Source of the DNA: Histoplasma ohiense
Taxonomy: Eukaryota; Ascomycota; Eurotiomycetes; Onygenales; Ajellomycetaceae
NCBI GenBank assembly: GCA_017607445.1
Contig: JAEVHH010000005.1
Coordinates: 4,097,001 to 4,161,000 of the forward strand
DNA length: 64,000 bases
Direction of reading: 5' to 3'
Part shown: positions 23,450 to 35,400 of the stretch, piece by piece
Position numbering within the stretch: the first letter of the stretch is position 1
How the letters are laid out: every line of letters starts with the position of its first letter
The notes under the pieces: model-generated
Seen by the model: only the letters and a program-made list of their open reading frames with translations
What the model was told of the DNA's origin: nothing
Database searches by the model: none
Made by a program: the position numbers and the translations under genes

Positions 23450-26400
23450 AGCTGCTTGATCACTGTGCAGATTCCATTGACTGTGAGTATGATTTTGAGT
23501 TTATAGATTGAAACTGTAGTAGATGAGACTGTCTATTTAGTCAGATGATCTGCTTTCTCATTGCTCTCTATTCTCATATACTCAGAGACTCATTTCAGAC
23601 TCATATTATGTTGTCTGAGAAGCTCATGACAGTGGCTGTAGACTCAGTTTGAAAAAACTATCACACTGCTCTGTATACTTCAGATGACTGAGATATTGTC
23701 AAGACAGAGTCAGATCTGAAAGCTGATGCTATTATCTGTGACACAGAGTAGAAGCTTCATCACACACTCTAATGCACAGCAGATATCAACTGTCTCAGTG
23801 TTGAAGATATATGATATAGAGCTCAGTGCAGCTGAGAAGCTGATCAGTTTTTTGTTTCTCTGATAAACTATAAAGTTATAGTTTATCTATCTGCTGTTGT
23901 CAAGAATCTGTTCTGATTTATCTGAGAAAATATATAGATCTGTTGAAGATTGACTTTCTCATTATTTTTTGAATATCTGAGCAGTATTTTTTTTATCTAC
24001 ACTCTCTGTGAGATCTGTTCTGTATCTCTCTGAGTAGTATGAAATGACAAGTGTGAATCTATTGACTGCAGACAGTAGTATCTTTAATCTCTGAATCTTG
24101 ATCTTTGAATGCTGCTGAGTTCCAGCTCTTCTTTCATATGTGATTATTGAGAAAGCTATTCATAAAATCAGTGAATATCTCTCATTTATCATCTGAAGCC
24201 TTGTTGTGAAATGCATTTTGATCTTCTTCAGAGCTATCATTACTGATGAGAGCTCAGCATCTCAGTATAGAGTTGTGATGAATGTTATATAGAAAACTGA
24301 AAGAATTTCTCTGACTACTATGATAAATATCTTCTCAACTATCTTCACATATCATTTCAGATGAAAGCTGATCTCTTCATTTCTATCTATATGTCTTGCT
24401 AACTGCATGCAGCTGCTGTATCAGATCTCTGTGTTATAGAGCAGTGAGAGAATCATGCAGATAGTGACTATCTTCTACAGAACATCTACTGAGAATTCAT
24501 CTCTGATTTTTTCTAAACTTTGAATATACTGAGTCACAGTTTTTGTCTTTTTTGCTCAGACAGAGATGTGTGATCTTCAGATGAATCTTCTGTCAAAGTA
24601 TATACTCAGTCAATGAAATACTGACTTCTGTTCAGCTGAGACAGTGACAGAGTGTATGATCAGATTCTCTGATACAATTACTGATGATGTTTCATTGTAT
24701 CACTTTCTTGTGAAATAAATCATCTCAAATTTCTCTGATGTGAAAATCATCTTATTTGTCTCCCTTCATCTCAGAATACTCTGTATATCATGACTGAGAA
24801 GAATAGCATTGCTGTCAAATAAGTATGTAGTCTGTCAAGTATTCAGATCATCTGTATAGTCAAAGTGCAATTCTGAGTTCTGCCACAGCAGCTCTGTCAG
24901 ATACAGAAGAAACAGTATTGATGATAGAGAAGATCTCTGTAATGTATCACATTGCATCTGATGTGCTGCTGTGATGATTCTCTTCAGCTGAATCTGAGCT
25001 CTGTATTCAGTGAGAAAGCTGTCAATGAGTTGTAGCAGCTTGTGTAGTCATTTCTGTTGTATCATCTGCTGAAGCAGCTGTCTGCACAGCACAGTATCAA
25101 AGACACTCTGCACATTCATTGTGATCATGAATATCTTCTTATTTTATGCAAAGACTGTCTTCATTTCATGAGTGAAAGCAGCTATCAGATTCATTGCAGA
25201 TTGTCTGAGCAGCATCTCTTCATATTATAAGCTGACTATATTATGAATGAGTGCTGTGTATGTCAGTTGTCTTACAACAATGTGTTTCAGCTTCTTGAAG
25301 ATTATTGAGAGAAGAACAATGAATCTTCAGAAGCAGACTGAGCTTTTATCTATCTTGAATATCATTGTTATCTTTGTCAGCTTTCAGATTTGTGGGAAAT
25401 GACAGAGCTGAAAACAGCAGTTGTATAGCTGCTGTACAAAGAGAGATATATACTGTCAGTATATCTTGAGCAGCTGTACTATGATTTCATCTGTATCTGA
25501 AAAGATACTCTATACTTCAATAATATTGTGCTCTACCTTCTTCATCTCAATCTGAGGGTTTCAGAGCAGGTTTCTCATGCCATTTCAGTACTCATTATTC
25601 AGTGAATTGTATTTCAAATCATTGACTGAGTTGTATTGTTTCAGAATGATTTACTGAAGTGTCTTAACTTTGACAGCTGTCTCTTCTATGATCTGATTCT
25701 CAATCATCAGAGAGAGTGCTCTGAGATTGAGTTTCAGCTTATACTATACTATCATCTGATACAGATCTCTGCCATCTCTGATTTCATTGATCATCTATCT
25801 TCAGTATGTGTGTTTGATCTTGCATACTGTGTTCTTGAACTGATGCTTTGCAGTCTCTGTCTGATAAGTGATGAGTTCTCAATGTGCTTTTTGACAGTCT
25901 GCTGTTCATCAGAGAGCTGTAGTCTGTTTTTATTGTACTGACTTGCTGACTATCTGAGCTGCAGTCAGAAGATTCTGAATGAAGTGTTGAATCAGATCAT
26001 CAAACTATACTGCATTCTCAACTCTATCTGAGTAAGATATATTCATCATGAGATCTCTGATAAAATCTGTAAAGAGCTTCAGCTGAGAGTCTGTGATTTT
26101 GATCTGAGCTCTGCTCTGCTGTGTCTGAGACATTGTTGACAGTATAGTAATTATAGACTGATGATCTGAGCTGCAGTGTAAATCTTGATACACTGAAGTG
26201 AAAGCAAAAATCACATTGAAGAAGATGAGATCAATTATATGATCTGCTGTATGAATTGAAATATCTATCTCTTTCACAAAATTCATTTTGTGTTCACTGA
26301 TTCACTGAACAAGCTTTTCTTCTCAGTGCAGATTTGCTGCTTCTGATTCAAAGACATCATATTGTACATTGAAATTCTCATCTACTAAACAGTGAACTGA

Positions 26401-26950
26401 TAAGCTCAAATTGATCAGATAGTTCATGATTGTGTCTGTCTCAGACTGTCTGTCTCAGACTGTCTGTACACATTGAGAATGTGGCAGTCATTGATACTGA
26501 CTTACAGCAGATCTCTGTTTTGCACAGATCAGTGTTGCTGTGCTTTTATCTTTGAATTTTTGTGTATATATATTATGATCTGAGATCTCTTCTTCTCTTG
26601 CTGCTTCAGATTAGTGTCATTTCAGTGATCTATAAATACAAAGCACTCATATGTTGAGTGATTAGAAGTTTTGATATCAGAGTGTGTGTAAGACTTCTGT
26701 ATACAGATCACTTCACAGCTCTGTTTGAAAGTGAACTGTAGAGCTGCTGTGTGACAGAGAGCTGCTCTGACTGTGTTTACTCAAAAAATCTGTAGAAAAT
26801 GATTTTTCTGCTGATTGTTTCTGCAGCATCAGCTGTGTTGCTGATGTTGATATTCTAGTATAAAAAGTCACTTAATAAACTGCTGTCAAAGTTCATCTGT
26901 GAAATGAGATTGAAGAGTCTCAGATCTGTTGTCTGCATACTGAAGTTAGA
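23450..26950 (-). pseudogene. LINE-2 ORF2 remains: endonuclease, RT, RNase H
   Basis: Read on the minus strand. Endonuclease end at 26005-26286: A-D-H-I-I-D-L-I-F, then C-S-S-D-H-Q-S-I (the S-D-H catalytic motif). RT near 25080-25140: N-V-Q-S-V-F-D-T-V; near 24900: L-S-S-I-L-F-L-L-Y; catalytic Y-T-D-D at 24847-24858 (usual YADD). RNase H near 23540-23600: K-*-V-S-E-Y-M-R-I-E-S-N-E-K-A-D, where the stop (TGA) sits at the Trp of the usual W-V-P-G-H. Many TGAs plus other lesions; not functional. Confidence 0.78.
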
Positions 26951-27064
26951 CTACTCTTTGACTGCTTGACTATACTACTGCTCTGCTGTGTGAACTGAGT
27001 GTTATCTGATGTGAGTCATCTGTCAGATGACATTCTCTTCACTGATGAAGCTCTGAGTAGCTAC

Positions 27065-28588
27065 TCATTTGTAGAGTGCTAGCTCAGTGAGCTGTGTTGA
27101 CTGAGTTGATTGAGTAAATGATATAGATATCATCACTGCAATCATTGATACTGACTGTGCTAATGATGATTGCTGCTTCTGAGTATCTCTGTAACATCTG
27201 TTGTTAAGATAATGAACAGCTGCTAGCTTCTTTTGAGTTAGACATCTGAAGATACTGTTCACACATTTGAGTGCAGTAGAGCAGTGCTGATGTTCAGTTG
27301 AGTAGAATTGACAGCAGTTGACACACTGTAATGCTCTTTTGCACTTTATATTTGTTGATTTTTTATGCTGACTTGTGAGCTCACTGCAGTTGGAGCATCT
27401 CATCAGTTGTGCACACTTTGATGAATGACAGTATCTCTGATATTTTGAGTTATGTCTCACTGTCAGTGATCTTTTCTCAATGAATCTGACCCTCTCACTG
27501 ACATTGAAAAGTGAGAAGTCTTTCACTGAGATGAGAAAGAAGACAATTCATATAATCTTCTCTGTCTTGAGATTCACTTCATATTGTAAGAATTGAAAGC
27601 TTACTGATTTTATCTTTATCTGAGTCAGAATCTCTCTCTCAATTATTTTGTCTGTGAGAATTCTTGCTTCTTCTCAGTTCTGAACAAATTTCAGAATCTC
27701 TGAAACAGTATAATTGTATTATCATTCTGATAGCTGAATCTCTGTGGTGTTAAGAACTTCACAGAGAGTAGTCACTGTCTTCTCAATGATCAGAGTATTG
27801 TATATATCTCTGTTGCTTGATGTGATTGCTCAATCTGTTCTGATGAGCTTTATCTTCAGCATATTAGCCATATCTCTCACTCTCTGAATGTTTGCAACAA
27901 TCATCTGCTGCACAGTATATGACTGCAGCTGAGTGATCTATTTCTCTGATTGAAGAATAATGAGAATTTGTGGATTTTTCTGCTGTTTTGTATTCTCTGT
28001 AAAGTTTCTTGACTGATTGATGTTCTTGAGCTGCAGACTGACTTCACTAGCTCTGTCAGCTGAGAAAGCTGCAGTCTTAACAGAGATAACTTCAGAGAGA
28101 ACAGAATTTTTCCTCTTCTGCACAATACTCATTCAGATAATTGACTTTCTCACAGTTGTCTTTGCTGAATTTGACTATGAATGAGTGTTTGAAACAGCAC
28201 TCTCTTTCAAAATTGATGCTGCACTCAGATCTGCTGTCATATATATGATGAATCTTTCATAGAAGATTTGAACAAAGTTCTGACTGACTGACTACTTCTT
28301 CTTCTCAACTCAGCTATTCAGAATCTTTGTCAATCTGATGAGAATCTTCTGCTACAGATTCTGTTGCTGTTGAGTCTTCTCAAACTGCTTCTGTAGCTGA
28401 GAGATGACTGTGGGAATACTATCACTGATTTCTTTGAGAACTGAAGAAGACATTGTAACAGTCTTTCTCTGTCTCTTATCAGTCTTTTCAGTGACAAAAT
28501 TGATCAGTGACTTCAGCTTCAGTGATCTGATGTAGGCTGTGTTGATGTTCTTGAGTGAATGGAAGAGTGTTGAGAGCTTCATGACCAC
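27065..28588 (-). pseudogene. LINE-2 ORF1 remains: zinc-knuckle protein
   Basis: The frame from 28588 gives a coiled-coil-like N-terminus (S-S-V-L-K-E-I-S-D-S-I-P). At 27065-27526 there is a Cys/His-rich part with repeated C-X2-C pairs: C-S-N-C, C-V-N-C-C, H-Q-H-C. These match in spacing the ORF1 knuckles of LINE-1. Frames between the two blocks are broken. Confidence 0.7.
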
Positions 28589-28749
28589 TCAATCTGTGCA
28601 GTACACACATGTAGAGTAATCACAGAGAATGTGCAATGATGTTGAATGGGTTGAAAGGTTAAAATTATATGAAAAACAGTTAGAAAATGGAAAAATTCAA
28701 ATGTATCTCTATATTTGTGAGTAGTTGTAAGAATGGCTGCTGAAGCTGT

Positions 28750-30168
28750 ACAAAGCAGAGCATCTCAATTCTCTGCAGATGTATACTCAAAAACAGACAT
28801 CTCAGCATGCTCAATTGATGATGATGGATGTCTATACTTTCAAGACAGACAATGAGTCTCTGATTCAGAACCTCTATAAATACAAATCATGCAGAAGATT
28901 CATGACTCATCAATGACTGAGCACTCAGACTGTGAGATTATGTACAGTATTGTAGCTCAAGACTTCTACTGACTGAATATGTCAAAGAATGTACATCAGT
29001 TTGTACACAATTGCAATCACTGTGGCTCAGTAACAGCATGATATGAACAATGAAAAAAGATGTTAAAATCTCTGTCTATCTCTGAATGAATCTGATGTGA
29101 TATAGCAATCAACTTTGCAGTTTCTCTATCTGAGAGTGAAGGTTCTACAAACATTCTAGTCATTGTCAATCATCTCAGCAAGAGTGTAATACTGCAACTC
29201 TGTGACAGAATAGATGCTGAAGTAGTTGCAGATGTCTTTATTCAGAGCTCATTCTATTGTATACACAATCTGCCTTTATTCATTGTATCAGATAGAGACA
29301 GTCAATTCATCAGCACACTCTGAATCCACATATGTCAGCTACTAAGAATCAAACAAAAATTGTCAACAGCATATCACTCAGAGATCAATGAAGTCACAGA
29401 GAGAATGATATAAACAGTAAAGAATATTGTTCATAAATTCTGTAATTACACACAAGACAACTGAAGTCATCTGTTATCATACATCAAAATTGTAATTAAC
29501 AGCTGAGACTCTGCTACAACAGATATAAACTCATTCTTTCTTCTGTATAGATACAATTTAGAAGTTCTAGACTTCTCTGAGAATTCTCAAGAAACCACAT
29601 ACATTCACAGTCTCATACAAGCAGTAGATAACATCATGAGCAAGCTTAAGAAAGTCTGTGAATGAGCAGAAGCTTTCATAATCAGTGCTTAGTAAGATTA
29701 TAAGAATTAAATGAACATCAGAAGAAGTTCTGTGATCTGATATTATATAGAAAACAAAATCTGATTAGATCTCAAGAATATAAAGACAGATCATCTCTCA
29801 CATACACTGAATTATCATCACATCAAATATACTGTGACAGAGATGCTAGACACACACAATTATCAACTTGATATTCTGTCTGATATTTACAACATCTTTC
29901 ACACAAATCTGCTCCAATCTGCAGCTGAGAATTCATTCCCTTCACAGAGAATCTTCAACTGACAGCCACTCATCATTATAGAAGAAGATAATGAATTTGA
30001 ATGGGAGATCAAAGTAATTCTTGATGATAGAATCAATCACCACTGCTGCAAATACTTTGTCAAATGAATAGAATACAATCATCTGATCTGGGAATCTGCA
30101 TTCATCTTGAAGAATACCACCACCCTCAACATCTATGAGTCATCACTCACTCTGATAGAAGAGGATAA
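28750..30168 (+). pseudogene. pol: A2 pol, second part: integrase and chromodomain
   Basis: Continues pol after LINE-2. Integrase zinc region C-N-H-C-G-S near 29010; core I-V-S-D-R-D-S-Q-F near 29280-29310; chromodomain F-E-W-E-I-K-V-I-L-D-D-R-I-N near 29995-30035. Stops are many, mainly TGA. The polypurine tract agaagaggataa precedes the 3' LTR. Confidence 0.75.
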
Positions 30169-30562
30169 TGTGATGAGTTAGCATCTGTTAGTAGTTAACT
30201 TACACAATCAATCTCTTCTGCCTCATATTTCACACTCATATACATCTACTCATCTCTGTTATTGCACTTCACACTTATATAGTCTCTAACAATTCTTCTG
30301 TGTAATCTCTTCTGTTTTACACTCTACACTTGTATAGTTCTAACAATTCTTCTGTGTAATTCTCAATGTTCTTTCACTCTGTACTCTGCTCTGTGCTTCA
30401 CTGTGAAGTGGCTTCTGATATTCTTCCATCTCAATCTCTTCTCTATAAGAACCCTCTTTGTATAATCTTTTCTTCTGATCTCTTTTCTCTTTCTTTTCTT
30501 AATCAATTCATAATCTGTATTTAGAATAGTGCTAGATTGTTAATTGAAGTACGCCTGTTACA
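30169..30562 (+). repeat. A2 3' LTR (394 bp)
   Basis: TGTGATGAGTTAGC...GCCTGTTACA. Identical in length to the reassembled 5' LTR. It has a TATA-like ctctataag and the pyrimidine tract, then aatcaattcataatctg. Followed by the target duplication CTCAG. Confidence 0.88.
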
Positions 30563-30567
30563 CTCAG

Positions 30568-30849
30568 AGTGCACTGACAAATTGACTGTCTCTATCTGAC
30601 ACAATGAATAAAAGCAGACTGTGTATACAATAGAAGAAGCTTCTGATGAAAATGTCTGCAACTATTTCAGTATCTATTTTATCACAGAGCTATAGTATTA
30701 CACTTTTACTGAGTCAGTCAACAATGACTAGAATATTTGTAGAATCTTCATTTTCAGCCAAGAAAACTGCAAAATCAATAGCTATATTATATCAAATTTG
30801 ATCAGAAACAGATAGAGACTTCAGCATCTTTTTTTAATATTCATACTAT
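30568..30849 (-). pseudogene. pol: A5 pol fragment: integrase core region
   Basis: Aligns with A4 at about 50813-51090. On the minus strand it encodes part of the integrase core. It ends with ACTAT (30845-30849), which is also the left target duplication of A3. Confidence 0.75.
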
Positions 30850-30858
30850 ACTACAAGC

Positions 30859-30876
30859 CGCAATCGCTCGCTTGCG
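30859..30876 (-). other. Helitron 3'-terminal hairpin
   Basis: CGCAA-N8-TTGCG can fold into a 5-bp stem, 9 bases from the element's end (minus strand). This is the usual position of the Helitron termination hairpin. The surrounding sequence is unusually CpG-rich (cgctcgcttgcgctcgc) for this window. Confidence 0.75.
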
Positions 30877-31498
30877 CTCGCTTATCCAGCTTGAAAACGC
30901 GCCGTTTAATCCCTCGGGCGAATGTAATGAGATATCCAACAGCCACATGTGACTCATATATGTGAATTCCATGTAATCTACAGCTGTCAATAGAGAACAA
31001 TCACATAGATGAAAAAGATGAATAACACAGTAGTGTTGTAGAGTTAATGTAGAAGCACTAAGTGAGATGTAATTAAATGTCAGACAGCTCATGTAGAGAA
31101 CATAGTGATTACAATCAAACAGCAAGCAACTGAAATGCAATGATTTACATCTATCAATCTCTGAAACATCTGTAATACAATTGAAGCAGCCAAAATGACT
31201 GAATGTAAGTAGAGAACTGTCAAAAAATGAAGAAAAACAGCTCAGAAATGATGGAATTATAGTTAACAATAGTGCAGAGCAAGCTCAGCAAGCTCAGCAG
31301 ATTCTGAAGACTCAGCAATCTGCACTGTCTGTCAATCTGCTTCTGCTTCATTCTCAACAGTCTGTCAACTCATCTGTGTCCGATCTTCAGCAGTTTCAGC
31401 AGCTCATCAGCCTGTCTGCACTCATTCTTCAGCAGTCATGTCAGCAGCTCATCAATGCATGAATGTCAGAATATAGACTATGACTGCTGATTGAATAA

Positions 31499-32260
31499 AT
31501 TATCAGAGATGACAGTGGGGTTGTTGCACAGCTGTGAGAGATGAGATTCAAGAGAAATATAGTGCTGTGCAAGAAAAACTTTGAATCTCAGCTAAAAAGA
31601 ACAACAAATGTAGAATCAGCATTTGTCCACAGCTGTGGCATCAAAGCCAATCCATCATACAGCTCATGTGAGAAGAATCATGATCAGTTTGTTGAGTGTA
31701 TTGTGATATTCAGTATATTGAAGAAGGTCTGTGTGAATTGTCACTACAATTCACTAAGCAAATACTGCAGCTTGCAGCCTGATAAGTAATGAATTGTCTC
31801 TATCACATGCAAATACATTAGCAAAAGATATATGCAAAACATATATGCTGACATGGAAATAACAGAGAATCAGCAGTTCACTGCTTTCATCAATACAATC
31901 ACTGTCAGCTCTGCAGCTGCAGGGGGGAATGAGAAGAGAAAGAAAAAAAGAAAAAAGTGAGCTGTCAGTGTGAAGTCAGATCAGACAGCTGAGTCATTCA
32001 GTTCATTCAAAAAAAAACAGATGACATTTGTGACACTGAAGAATGAAGAGAAGAATGATGAGATGAGTGACAGTGAAGTCATAAAGCTGAAGTTGTTGCA
32101 GCTGCAGATGAAGATGTATTGACTCTGTAAAATGAAGAAAAAGATGAAGCATTTGCATAGAGAGTGAGATGAGGCTGTGAATCTGTTGCAGATGACTCAG
32201 CTCAGTCAACAGAGTGTCTTCACAGACATTACAGCTCTGATTAAAAAATTTGAAAAATAG
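31499..32260 (+). pseudogene. Cys-rich cargo ORF of the Helitron, antisense to Rep-helicase
   Basis: Two collinear blocks on the plus strand. Block 1 (to 31785) has C-X3-K... cysteines, S-S-C-E-K-N, V-E-C and V-C-V-N-C-H-Y-N-S-L-S-K-Y-C-S-L. Block 2 (31822-32260) has a basic stretch K-R-K-K-K-R-K-K, then a Lys/Leu/Gln-rich coiled-coil-like end, closing with TAG. A possible 36-bp intron GTAATG...ATTAG (31786-31821) would join them in frame; it is short and unproven. Inside the blocks the only stops are TGA (31535, and three in block 2). A TAA at 31496 closes the frame upstream, so the true start is unknown. I do not recognise the family; the layout suggests a zinc-binding nuclear protein. Confidence 0.5.
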
Positions 32261-32409
32261 AGAATGACATGAGTGAGCTGTATGAGTCTGTGAAATGAGC
32301 TCAGTGGAATGATCTTGCTTTTTTTCTTTTTTTTAACAGTTAGTGTCAATTTGAAATGACAGTTTTTTATATGTTCAAAGATCTCTATTTTAACATCTGA
32401 AGATGGCAT

Positions 32410-35400
32410 TCTGTATCTGTAGACAATGAAGAAAAAACAGTAGTAGCAGAAGGATTAATTGAGAAACTGTAGAATCTCTGAATATATCTCATTTAATATA
32501 CATCTCTCATTATTCTCATTCAGCAGAACAGTCAACTGACTGACATCTGTAGTTCAAGAGAATGCAATATACAGCTGATTATGTGAGAATATGAGGTTTC
32601 TGAGATCAACATCAACTGTAGAAAGAGACTGCCTCTGAGACTTGTTGATTGTCATTGCAAAGCATGAACAGACTGAAAACTGATGATGAGTCATATCAAA
32701 TGAAATCTCAACAGATCAAGTATGTAGATTGATCTGTGGCAATATATGAACTGAATTCTTATATATACTGAATATAATTTTCATCTCAAGTAAATGAGTT
32801 GTCATCTGCTGGACAATCATTCTTGTGCCATTGCAGAGCCCTTCAGACAGCTGAAGATTACACAGAAGCATGACAGAAGTGCTCACTTTCAATCTCAGTA
32901 TAAATGATGACAGAGCTGAACAGTTAATAGCAGTCAGATATTCATGAGAGAACTTCTCATGACTCAGAGTCAGATCATCTGTATGAGTCACATCTGCAGT
33001 ATAGAATGTATGAACATTCTCTGATATGACTGTTATAATCTATTCATTAATGTGGAACACATTCTGATTTAATACAGTAAGAATGACACAGCTTTTGAAG
33101 TAATCAGAGTGAATCACTGCAGTTCTAAATTCAGCTGTAGAAAACACTCTCTCACATAGTGCATCAATATCAGCAGCTTGATGAATATAGAGTGAAAGGT
33201 CAATACAGTCAATGCAGTCTGAATTATATGACATTTGATCAAGTCAATTCACAAATGTCATGTTATCATTATCAACAGCCAGTCTCATATTCCTTGTCAA
33301 GTACAGTACAGTTAACCATCATCATATATGTGAATACTGCAGACAAGCTGCAACAACTACAGCACAGCTACCACACAGCACAACAGACAGAGTCTATGCA
33401 AAATCATCACTAAATATAACAGAGACATCATCAAAAAGCTTATCTGATGAATGTAAATCTTGAAGAAGACAGTCAACAATCTTCATACAATAGTGATGCT
33501 GTATAAGAGTCTCATCTCAAATAATCAAATCTACAGCCTGCAGCAGACAGTCTAGTTCACTCTGAATGATAATCTTAAACACAGAATCTGTATCTAATTC
33601 AATTGAGATGATAAAATATGAGTGAGCTGTTCTGCCATGTGATAAAAGAACAGCTGCAGTGTCAGAAGAAGTCATACAAAGAACAGTCTTTTCATCTGTA
33701 TATAGACAGCTATAGAGAGCTCTGTAAAGAAATGTTTTGTCAGTATCATCTGAATCCTGTATAAAATAGTGAGACAGCTGTAATTCTATTGCAGTCAGAA
33801 TTGAATTATATGCATGACATTGATCATCATTCAACTGCATCTGCAGAGTGTCCACAGTGATGATTTTCTCTATAAGATCATAGTTCTGCTCCTTAAAAAA
33901 TAGCTGATTTTTAATAAGATTATCTCATACAGAGCTGCATGTAGACAGATTGAAGTCTTCAAGTATTTTGTCAAACTCATACAGAAGCTGCTGAATAAAA
34001 AACAGACTATAATCATAATATAAATGTTCTGCAGAAGCATTGCTCATACAGTTCAGATTCATCTAATGCAGTCAATGTGAAAGATCATCACAGAGAGCAT
34101 GACAGAAACATGTTCAGAGAGCAGATGAATCTACAACATTTTCATAAATCAATGCAGTGGCAAATACTGACTGCATGCAGTGAACAGTTGTAAATACAAC
34201 AGCAGATTCAAATGTAATGATTCATTTATTATCATCATGCAGAAGATCAAGCACCTGGCATGCTGTATAAAATGTAGAGTGACAAACACCATTCACTGTT
34301 CAAAGAATCTCAAAGTTTGAGGAATCATATATATTAATAAGAAACAGCTGTAAGAAGAACACCTCATCATTATACAGACTGAGATGAGACAGATGATCAA
34401 CTGATCTCCTCTTCACACAGTTCTTCCACCTCTGATTACATTTGTCTCAAATCAAATGACAGAGAAATTCTTGATAGAGATACTGAGCATCTGAATGCAA
34501 ATGATTGTAGACAAAGAATGCCATGAACTTAGACATGTTATTTATCAAATGTTCAGTTATATATTCATAATTGTCACATTCAGATTCAGAAAAGTAAATC
34601 ATCTGATAATCTGATAGATGAATAGACAACATCTCAACTGATGGAAACTTCTGATGCATACAGAATGCAAATATATACCATACAGCCTCAGTTGAGCTGA
34701 TATAACATCTGTGCAGTCAAATATCAATCTCATCATTGAAGTCAATAATACAGAGAGTGGTGTGATCTGGGCTCTTGTAGACATATTTATTGATATATTT
34801 AATGGCTTCAACAGAGATGCAGACTTCAATGTTTATATAAGCTTTATATATACAGATAAGATAGAGGTTGTATGAAACAACTCATCAGTTGTCAATTACA
34901 ATCTCACTGTTGTTGACAGTATATTTGAAGAAGATAGACAAATCATACTGCTGTCTGTACAGAGAATAGTCATCCTCTTCAACAGCTGTAGTACTCTGAA
35001 AAGTTTTGAAGAAATGTTTTATACATCTGTCATTCTTGTGGCAGAGACTCATCACATCAGTATTACATAAATCATGAATTATGAATTTACAGATCAATTC
35101 ACTCAACTTATCTGTGTTCTCAGCAGTGCTTGACAGCTCTGCAGATATAATCTCATCAATCATCTCAAACTGTAAAAATCACTCAGAGTTCTCTAGTCAG
35201 ATCAACAGATGCATATGAGACAGTTCATATTTTTGATATTCAATTGTTCATACTCTGATCAACATCAGTCTGAACAGCTGCTCAGATTTGAGAACATCAA
35301 GAAAATGAAAAATCTTCATTGTAAAAACATGTACAATCAAATCTGAGTGATTCACTGCAGTCTGATCAGAGAGCAATTTATGAATAATCTTCTCTCATTC

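Larger units (their letters stand above)
22050..28735 (-). mobile_element. LINE-2: degraded Tad1-like LINE on the minus strand
   Basis: About 6.7 kb between 14-bp duplications GCTGCTGAAGCTGT (22036-22049 and 28736-28749) in A2 pol. The 3' end is on the left and ends with an A-rich aaataaacaaac tail (read on the minus strand). Order on the minus strand: ORF1 with zinc-knuckle cysteines, endonuclease, RT, RNase H. It is far more decayed than LINE-1: stops of all three types and frame changes. Confidence 0.85.
10891..30562 (+). mobile_element. A2: family-A gypsy element carrying two LINEs
   Basis: 5' LTR 10891-11071 plus 18363-18575 (394 bp without the LINE) and 3' LTR 30169-30562 (394 bp). Target duplication CTCAG at 10886-10890 and 30563-30567. 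The LTR is a shorter subtype than the 534-bp one, with tactcatctctgttattg in its first half. LINE-1 interrupts the 5' LTR and LINE-2 (minus) interrupts pol. Leader, gag and pol are collinear with A1. Confidence 0.88.

Noticed and set aside
25636..25941. 101-codon plus-strand reading frame
   Set aside because: It is the complement of LINE-2 ORF2 on the minus strand and has no motif of its own.
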